A stretch of DNA of 5,338 nt. It comes from a bacterium. Its GTDB lineage: Bacteria; Patescibacteria; Dojkabacteria; JAKAPS01; JAJZLI01. The stretch lies in the NCBI GenBank assembly GCA_021809565.1, contig JAJZKG010000037.1:1-5338 (forward strand), given 5' to 3'. The notes under the pieces are model-generated. The model saw only the letters and a list, made by a program, of their open reading frames with translations, ran no database searches and was not told the DNA's origin. Positions 1 through 4,300 of the stretch are shown in pieces; position 1 is the stretch's first letter; every line of letters starts with the position of its first letter. A program made the position numbers and the translations under genes.

Positions 1-1281
1 CCATATAATACTTCCTATTAGTACTTCTGTGATTATTAGTGAATTTAATTCGATTCCTTTGACATTTAACATTTGTTTTTCAATTACTTCGAGTTCATTT
101 TCATAAACTGGGATTATTAATGCTCCGCCATTTGGTATTCCAATATCAAATATTAAAGAAAAATAATTTGTATACTTATTATAAGCTATAACAATTTTCC
201 GCCATTCATTTTTCGTTTCATTGAATTTATCCCAATTTGTTATTGCAAAGTATATCATTGCAAAATACTTTGGTTTAAGCCCAATAATGTTAATTGTGGG
301 TCTGAGTATTATCTCTTTTTTCTCTGATATTAAATCATCATAAGTATAATGTGAACTATTATATGGTAAATTATATTTTTTATCTATTTCAGAAAAACTT
401 GTTGTGCTATTTTCATTTAGTTCCCTAAGTGTTGCATATTCTTTATATTTTATTGTTTTGTTTTTGTCATCAATTTTTCGTTTATTAATTACCTTCTCTT
501 TTAAGACATCGAAAAATTCTTGCCTAATCTGCACAAGACCATAACTTTCGCTAATAGGTGTTAAGTACCATTTTGACGGATATCGATTTAATAATGTATT
601 TAACTTTTGAATAGGTTTTAGAAATAAGGCAATATTACTCTCTTCTAAATAATATATTATAACATCATATTCTCCTTTGGTTATTATTACAAGTTGTACT
701 TTAGGATCATCTTTAAATGCATCCCTTATGATTTCAGATGTTGGCTTTTTATCTAAAAATTTTATAAAAAACATATATGTATTAAAGCCAATTTTTGAGA
801 GGTTGAATAACTCTAACTCATACCTTATAAAACCTGTTTCTTCAAATTTTTTTATTCTGTGCGTTACAGCAGTTTGAGATAGGCCACACATTTGACTTAT
901 ATATTTTCGTTGTATCCTTGAATTCATACTCAACGCCATAAGTATCTTCTTATCCGCTTCATCTAAAATTGACTTTTTTGATTCTAAGATGTTATTATTA
1001 CTTTCAGGAAGTGCTACTGTTCCTCCATGCTCTTTTATAACTTCTATTGCCTTATCAAGCGCGCTTTTGCGTTTCTTTTTCTTCTCAATAAATATACCAT
1101 TGTTATCTATTCGCCCGAGATACTCGGATATCACTTTACTTTTTTTTGTTTCTTTTATATATTTATAACGATCTTTATATATGCAAAATTTCCCATTTAT
1201 TACTCGCAACTGTATTTTATATGGATATTTTAACCGTAATTCGTTTAATTTATTAGATACGAGTTCTGGTAGTTCTTGCAT
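1..1281 (-). CDS. Tandem Lrp/AsnC-family transcriptional regulator, 3'-truncated
   Basis: The minus strand is open from an ATG at 1281 to the left edge, giving 427 codons with no stop, so the C-terminus lies outside. Residues about 105-152 form a classical Lrp winged helix, starting ILDEADKKIL and with recognition helix CGLSQTAVTHRIKKF (from 132). Residues about 169-225 form a RAM-like ligand-binding domain containing TKGEYDVIIYY (201-211), the usual Lrp strand after a glycine-rich turn. Residues about 277-325 look like a second, diverged HTH, and 339-420 a second RAM-like half, so the protein is a tandem Lrp. The first 100 residues are extra: they hold an SEYLGRID motif (52-59), reminiscent of the N-terminus of some IS transposases, then a lysine-rich stretch (67-72). 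The family binds DNA as dimers or octamers and often represses its own gene. No Shine-Dalgarno precedes the ATG, which fits a leaderless transcript. The targets and ligand are unknown. Confidence 0.88.
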   Translation of the reverse strand, partial: MQELPELVSNKLNELRLKYPYKIQLRVINGKFCIYKDRYKYIKETKKSKVISEYLGRIDNNGIFIEKKKKRKSALDKAIEVIKEHGGTVALPESNNNILESKKSILDEADKKILMALSMNSRIQRKYISQMCGLSQTAVTHRIKKFEETGFIRYELELFNLSKIGFNTYMFFIKFLDKKPTSEIIRDAFKDDPKVQLVIITKGEYDVIIYYLEESNIALFLKPIQKLNTLLNRYPSKWYLTPISESYGLVQIRQEFFDVLKEKVINKRKIDDKNKTIKYKEYATLRELNENSTTSFSEIDKKYNLPYNSSHYTYDDLISEKKEIILRPTINIIGLKPKYFAMIYFAITNWDKFNETKNEWRKIVIAYNKYTNYFSLIFDIGIPNGGALIIPVYENELEVIEKQMLNVKGIELNSLIITEVLIGSIIW

Positions 1282-1289
1282 ATGTGTAA

Positions 1290-1353
1290 AATAACATGTT
1301 AAATATTTAAATCTATTGTTTTTCTATAAGTAAATAATATAATAACATGTTAA
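1290..1353. promoter_or_regulatory. Paired palindromic operator upstream of the Lrp-type gene
   Basis: The 13-mer aataacatgttaa occurs twice on the same strand, at 1290-1302 and 1341-1353. Each copy contains the perfect 10-bp palindrome taacatgtta (1292-1301 and 1343-1352). The copies are 51 bp apart centre to centre, close to five helical turns, so both would face the same side of the DNA. The first lies between the TATA box and the start codon, where a bound protein would block RNA polymerase. The second lies about 35 bp beyond the TATA box. Lrp-type proteins bind dyads cooperatively on one face, so negative autoregulation is the simplest inference. The repeats are seen; the binding protein is inferred. 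Confidence 0.55.
1304..1311 (-). promoter_or_regulatory. TATA box of the Lrp-type regulator
   Basis: On the minus strand this reads TTTAAATA. Its centre is about 26 bp from the A of the ATG at 1281, the usual archaeal distance from TATA box to transcript start. This predicts a leaderless or nearly leaderless mRNA, in agreement with the absence of a Shine-Dalgarno sequence. Confidence 0.6.
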
Positions 1354-1430
1354 TTTAATGTTTTTTTAATTTAAATAGTACATATTGAAAATTATATGTT
1401 GATAAAAATAGTTTTTTATTGGATAATATA

Positions 1431-1440
1431 TTTATATATC
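1431..1440 (+). promoter_or_regulatory. TATA box of the divergent small-gene transcript
   Basis: TTTATATATC on the plus strand lies in a locally very AT-rich run. The expected start of transcription, about 26 bp after its centre, falls near 1460-1463, just before the GC-rich stem starting at 1468 and 20 bp before the ATG at 1482. No other TATA-like sequence stands at the right distance from the ATG codons at 1566 or 1579, so this promoter probably serves the whole block to 2131. Confidence 0.5.
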
Positions 1441-1467
1441 AAAGTTCATAATACTACTATTAAGTTT

Positions 1468-1543
1468 GGGGGTGTGGAGATATGAAATGTTATATTTCAG
1501 CTGAGTATAAATCCCTACCATCGGTCGCCTTTTCCACACCCCC
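1468..1543 (+). other. GC-rich stem-loop in a 5' leader, or a small structured RNA
   Basis: The arm at 1468-1480 (gggggtgtggaga) pairs with 1531-1543 (tttccacaccccc): eleven perfect pairs, then one G-U and one A-U. The 50-nt loop holds a second small hairpin, tgaaat at 1483-1488 with atttca at 1494-1499 and a 5-nt loop. In an AT-rich genome such a GC-rich paired segment just after a promoter is typical of a structured RNA. The 5' arm also contains GGTG (1471-1474) and GGAG (1476-1479) just ahead of an ATG at 1482, so the stem could hide a ribosome binding site. A free-standing RNA gene and a regulatory leader are both possible. It matches no RNA family that I recognise. Confidence 0.5.
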
Positions 1544-1565
1544 TCCCACCACTATTTACAATTAA
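1482..1565 (+). CDS. Possible 27-residue leader peptide or small protein
   Basis: The ATG at 1482 opens 27 codons ending in TAA at 1563-1565. GGTG lies 7 nt upstream, at good Shine-Dalgarno distance, and a TATA box lies about 47 bp upstream, so the start signals are better than those of the longer ORFs that follow. The peptide begins MKCYISAEYK and ends with a proline- and threonine-rich stretch (PPPTT at residues 20-24). It resembles no family I know. The 3' arm of the 13-bp stem lies inside the ORF, so part of its composition is explained by base pairing rather than by protein selection. It may be a translated regulatory ORF, a small protein, or chance reading of an RNA gene. Confidence 0.3.
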   Translation: MKCYISAEYKSLPSVAFSTPPPTTIYN

Positions 1566-1578
1566 ATGCGTGTTTTAG

Positions 1579-1794
1579 ATGCTTTTGAACCCGATATATC
1601 TGTTGGCTGATTTTATTGGTGTTAAAAAGTATAGATTTAACGAGAAATCAGAAACTAATTATTTTGAAGACAGAAAGACGCGTGTAATAAGATTGTCTAA
1701 TATATCCTGGCACATAGTATGGGCAGATGAATATGATAATTACATGAAGTATTATGCTGAAAAGAAGGTAATTGGGTGTATAAATGGTGAATAG
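1579..1794 (+). CDS. Hypothetical protein, 71 residues, start uncertain
   Basis: The ORF opens at ATG 1579, directly after an in-frame TAG at 1576-1578, and ends at TAG 1792-1794. No Shine-Dalgarno is visible before this ATG, and TTG codons at 1585 and 1603 are alternative starts. The product is small and soluble with a mixed charged and aromatic composition (KKYRFNEKSE near residue 16, SWHIVWADEY near 43). I see no signal peptide, convincing membrane segment or known motif. It overlaps the next gene by 11 bp in another frame, which suggests co-translation. A 14-codon ORF at 1566-1610 overlaps its start, so the N-terminus could also be the result of a frameshift in a longer ancestral gene. 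The function is unknown. Confidence 0.45.
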   Translation: MLLNPIYLLADFIGVKKYRFNEKSETNYFEDRKTRVIRLSNISWHIVWADEYDNYMKYYAEKKVIGCINGE

Positions 1795-2131
1795 GAATAC
1801 AAAAAACAATGTGAATAGAATAAAATCTACCTATATTGTGAGGGATGGCAAGAAATTTTGTAAATTTTACCTTGTGAATCCAAATCATCTATATTTGAGC
1901 ATCGATGCGCTCGCAGAGCAGCTAATAAGCATGAAGGAGATAAAAGAAATATACATAAATGACACAAATGAAAGCAAGGCTTTTGATGTAATGGTTAGAT
2001 TCACTAAAGAGATGGAGCCAAAAGCTGTAGAATCATACATAAAAGAGCGTTTAAGCAACAGATATGGAGCATTTTCTTTCAAAAATCCTTCAGGTAATAA
2101 TATACGTTTACACGGTAATGCAATATCTTAG
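1784..2131 (+). CDS. Hypothetical protein, 115 residues, possible RAM/ferredoxin-like fold
   Basis: The ATG at 1784 follows an in-frame TAA (1781-1783), so the start cannot lie further upstream. GGGTG at 1774-1778, just upstream, serves as a Shine-Dalgarno. The basic N-terminus (about residues 1-25) precedes a likely strand (KKFCKFYLVN), a helix (SIDALAEQLISM, from 40), two strands (EIKEIYIND and FDVMVRFTK), a helix (AVESYIKERLSNRYG) and a last strand. This order resembles the RAM domain of Lrp regulators, which would be notable beside a divergent tandem Lrp gene, but sequence alone does not prove the fold. It overlaps the preceding ORF by 11 bp and is presumably translated with it. I do not recognise the family. 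It has no membrane segment. Confidence 0.65.
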   Translation: MVNRNTKNNVNRIKSTYIVRDGKKFCKFYLVNPNHLYLSIDALAEQLISMKEIKEIYINDTNESKAFDVMVRFTKEMEPKAVESYIKERLSNRYGAFSFKNPSGNNIRLHGNAIS

Positions 2132-2140
2132 TTTGCCATA

Positions 2141-2162
2141 TTTTTCAAACATTATTTTTGAA
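2141..2162 (+). terminator. Probable terminator after the small-gene block
   Basis: Ten bases after the stop codon of the 115-residue gene lie two T5 runs (2141-2145 and 2155-2159) and a 6-bp inverted repeat, ttcaaa at 2144-2149 with tttgaa at 2157-2162. Archaeal termination needs mainly short U-tracts, so this is a plausible end for that transcript. Confidence 0.4.
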
Positions 2163-2195
2163 TAAATGACAATTGTAATGTAGTTATTGCTAAAT

Positions 2196-2227
2196 GAAGT
2201 TTTTAAACAACGTGCACGAAAAACTTC
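2196..2227. repeat. 9-bp perfect inverted repeat around an 8-bp palindrome
   Basis: gaagttttt at 2196-2204 and aaaaacttc at 2219-2227 are perfectly complementary and enclose 14 nt ending in the palindrome cgtgcacg (2211-2218). A smaller inverted repeat follows, atctttt at 2230-2236 with aaaagat at 2244-2250. These lie in the gene-free spacer 2132-2487, in which I see no coding region. They may be further termination or processing hairpins, or protein-binding dyads. They are too far upstream (about 210 bp) to be core promoter elements of the operon at 2488. Confidence 0.35.
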
Positions 2228-2438
2228 CCATCTTTTGTGAATAAAAAGATATGTTGTAATATAATGCAAATTTTAATAGTTTAAACCCCATACAGTCATT
2301 TAAGCTACATTTAAAAATCAGCATTATAAAAACGCCACACTCCTAATTATAAACTAACAAAAAATTAAAATACGGATTAACAACCATTACTATTATTATT
2401 TCTATTGTTCAACGCATAATTAACTTGTTATAGTATAC

Positions 2439-2448
2439 TTATATAAAT
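2439..2448 (+). promoter_or_regulatory. TATA box of the FIST/ligase operon
   Basis: TTATATAAAT lies about 45 bp upstream of the ATG at 2488. It predicts a transcript start near 2468-2471 and a leader of about 18 nt that contains the aaggg element just before the start codon. No other promoter-like sequence is needed for the three genes that follow, which are packed without gaps. Confidence 0.55.
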
Positions 2449-2474
2449 TATTAGTGTAATAAAAAAAGGGCTTA

Positions 2475-2487
2475 AGTAAGGGATAAT
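2475..2487 (+). promoter_or_regulatory. Translation-start element, copy 1
   Basis: The 13-mer agtaagggataat ends directly before the ATG at 2488. The same 13 bases end directly before the TTG at 4301. Its purine-rich core (aaggga) lies 4-5 nt from the start codon and is only a weak match to the canonical GGAGGTGAT, so it may be a lineage-specific ribosome binding sequence. Confidence 0.5.
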
Positions 2488-2928
2488 ATGATTAAAGATT
2501 TTTATGAAGTCATTTTAGTAGACTTTGGAGGTATGTTACCTTTTAAATTGGAAAAAGGGGATATTCTTACCAAACAGGAGATTGTTTCCACCAATAACTT
2601 AAAAAAATTTATTTTAGATTTAGAAAATCTTTTAGATTATGAATTTATTTATGTCGGATCAGATATATTAGAAGCGAAACTTTTTCATAGATTAATAGCA
2701 AAAGACGGGTTATTGGAATTGCTTATAGGAACTCCAATTACTTTAATAGGACATTTTAAAGATAAACGACAAGCAGAACAATTCAAAGTGTCACTTGAAA
2801 AGGTATTAAGTAATATTGTACCAGATGTATTACAACCTATGTTAATTGAATCTATAGAAATAAAAAAAGTAAAAAAAGAAATTGTAGCTTTTGAACAAGA
2901 ACGATTTAAAAAATTGGGAGTGAGTTGA
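2488..2928 (+). CDS. Unrecognised 146-residue protein, first gene of the FIST/ligase operon
   Basis: The ATG at 2488 has a TATA box and a purine-rich element at proper distances, and the TGA at 2926-2928 abuts the ATG of the FIST gene with no gap. I do not recognise the family. The N-terminus holds a hydrophobic strand with a glycine pair (EVILVDFGGML, from residue 7). A helix-rich middle (LKKFILDLENLLDYEF, from 38) leads to LLELLIGTPITLIGHF (75-90), probably two strands rather than a membrane span. The last 25 residues are highly charged and probably helical (KKVKKEIVAFEQERFKK). It has no signal peptide, no cysteines and no obvious catalytic motif, so a cytoplasmic partner or small-molecule-binding subunit is more likely than an enzyme. 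Zero spacing to the FIST gene suggests equal expression and perhaps direct contact. That role is inference. Confidence 0.8.
   Translation: MIKDFYEVILVDFGGMLPFKLEKGDILTKQEIVSTNNLKKFILDLENLLDYEFIYVGSDILEAKLFHRLIAKDGLLELLIGTPITLIGHFKDKRQAEQFKVSLEKVLSNIVPDVLQPMLIESIEIKKVKKEIVAFEQERFKKLGVS
2917..2923 (+). promoter_or_regulatory. Shine-Dalgarno of the FIST gene
   Basis: GGAGTGA, inside the end of the preceding gene, lies 5 nt before the ATG at 2929 and matches the archaeal anti-Shine-Dalgarno well. It supports this start over the in-frame ATG at residue 6 (2944). Confidence 0.6.
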
Positions 2929-4299
2929 ATGGACAATGGATTAATGAGCAAATGGGAAGATTTACAGGGTACTAAGAACAATACTTCAGAAGTATTATTT
3001 ACAGGAGGTGGTATGTCAGTGAACCCCGATTCGTATACCGCAGGAAAGGAAGCTGCAAAAAAAGCATTAGATGAATTGAAAGGTAAAATGCCTACAATAA
3101 GTTATATTTTCTTTTCTGGTGATTACAATCCATATGAACTAACTAAAGGATTAAAAGAAATTTTAAAAGACAGTGAATTTATAGGAGGGATGGGAGATAG
3201 AGTAATATATGATGATAAAGTCATAGAAAAAGGAGTTGTAGTAGCAAGTATACAATCAAAATTTTTACATGTAGGTATTGCTTCTGCCGATAATGTTTCA
3301 GAAAATTCTTTTGAAGCTGCAAAAAAAGTAACAACCGAGGCGCTTTCAAAGTTATCTATAGATAGTTACATTGATCCATATATGCAAGCACAACGCGTAA
3401 AAGTTGGAGATGTTAGAGGTATTGTTAAAGTACCACCATACTATATCCACGTATTTGTAAATGGATTTAAATTACCAAAAATGGGTGAAGAAAATAAAAT
3501 AATTTTGGGCATTTCGAATATTGTTGGAAGGCAGGTTCCGATTTGGGGTGGTAGTTTTGAAACTGCACTGGAAAAAGTATTAGGTAAATATGAAATATAT
3601 TCCTTACACTCGGGTAAAGTTCTTAAAGATGGTCTTATAGTATCATTCACTTCGACAAGCACACTATATGGTTATTCAATGGCACATGGTGCTAAAAAAA
3701 GCGGAAGTTTAAGTGTAATTGAAAAAACTTCATTAGATGGATATGTAGTTGATAAAATATCCGGGCAGACGCCAGTAGAATGGTACGCAGATAAACTTAA
3801 AATGGATAAAAAGAAATTTGTAGATAGTGCTATGACATTAGGACTTACACAAAGATGGCCAATTGGTATGATAGATAATCTTGGAAATGTTATAATACGT
3901 GGGGGTGGTGTACCTGCAGGTAAAAATAATGAAAGTTTAGCGTATGTTGCACCGTTAGTAGAAGGTGCTCCAATATTTTTAATGGATGGAAATCCTAAGA
4001 ACTTATTTGACGCAACTAACCAAATAATTAATGACATACAACAATATGTGGAAGAAAAAGATAATCCAAAGATTATGTTAATTACAGCATGCCTTACACG
4101 ACGTGGTGTAATGAAAGATCAATTTCCAGAGGACTTGAGAAATTTGAAGAATGGTTTCGGTAAAGCGAAATTAATAGGTTTTACAACATCTGGAGAAATC
4201 GGTTCTAAAGAAGGAGATTTGGCAAATTGTCACCATCTAACAAATAATTTATTTGTTTTTTATGATAGATTATTAATAAAAAATAATAGTAAGGGATAA
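2929..4299 (+). CDS. FIST_N/FIST_C domain ligand-binding protein
   Basis: This complete 456-residue protein contains both FIST domains. FIST_N covers about residues 36-258, with EFIGGMGDRV (84-92) in the place of the usual glycine-rich turn and GGSFETAL (207-214) in the second repeat-like half. FIST_C covers about 270-445 and holds its most typical motifs: ITACLTRRGVM (385-395), GFTTSGEIG (417-425) and NCHHLTNNLFVFY (433-445). FIST domains are known as sensory modules predicted to bind small ligands such as amino acids, often attached to or encoded beside signalling or metabolic proteins. This copy has no fused output domain, signal peptide or membrane segment, so it is a free cytoplasmic sensor or a subunit. 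Its neighbours, a 146-residue unknown and an adenylate-forming ligase, suggest that it binds a substrate or product of the ligase, or scaffolds the complex. The ligand cannot be read from the sequence. Confidence 0.92.
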   Translation: MDNGLMSKWEDLQGTKNNTSEVLFTGGGMSVNPDSYTAGKEAAKKALDELKGKMPTISYIFFSGDYNPYELTKGLKEILKDSEFIGGMGDRVIYDDKVIEKGVVVASIQSKFLHVGIASADNVSENSFEAAKKVTTEALSKLSIDSYIDPYMQAQRVKVGDVRGIVKVPPYYIHVFVNGFKLPKMGEENKIILGISNIVGRQVPIWGGSFETALEKVLGKYEIYSLHSGKVLKDGLIVSFTSTSTLYGYSMAHGAKKSGSLSVIEKTSLDGYVVDKISGQTPVEWYADKLKMDKKKFVDSAMTLGLTQRWPIGMIDNLGNVIIRGGGVPAGKNNESLAYVAPLVEGAPIFLMDGNPKNLFDATNQIINDIQQYVEEKDNPKIMLITACLTRRGVMKDQFPEDLRNLKNGFGKAKLIGFTTSGEIGSKEGDLANCHHLTNNLFVFYDRLLIKNNSKG

Positions 4300-4300
4300 T
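4288..4300 (+). promoter_or_regulatory. Translation-start element, copy 2, fixing a TTG start
   Basis: agtaagggataat is identical to 2475-2487 and, as there, is followed without a gap by the start codon, here TTG 4301-4303. It overlaps the last codons and the stop of the FIST gene. The exact repeat at the same spacing is the main reason for placing the ligase start at this TTG. Confidence 0.55.

Noticed and set aside
677..877. Plus-strand ORF within the Lrp gene
   Set aside because: It lies wholly antisense to a well-supported Lrp coding frame and has no start signals or recognisable motif. The same applies to 1027-1233.
1370..1377. Second plus-strand TATA box (tttaaata)
   Set aside because: It would start transcription near 1400, where no start codon or structure lies nearby. 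In such AT-rich DNA this match is expected by chance.
1468..1550. tRNA gene or tRNA-like element
   Set aside because: The length and the ccacc-containing 3' end are suggestive, but the 13-bp uninterrupted stem leaves no room for a T arm next to a 7-bp acceptor stem, and there is no GTTCRAATC-type T loop.
1468..1550. C/D-box or H/ACA guide RNA
   Set aside because: A CTGA lies at 1501-1504, but there is no RTGATGA box C or second D box at proper spacing. The ACA at 1558-1560 is too far from the stem for a normal H/ACA end.
1697..2082. Minus-strand ORFs over the two small genes
   Set aside because: They have no promoter or ribosome binding site and are opposite the 71- and 115-codon ORFs, which have an overlap and a Shine-Dalgarno in their favour.
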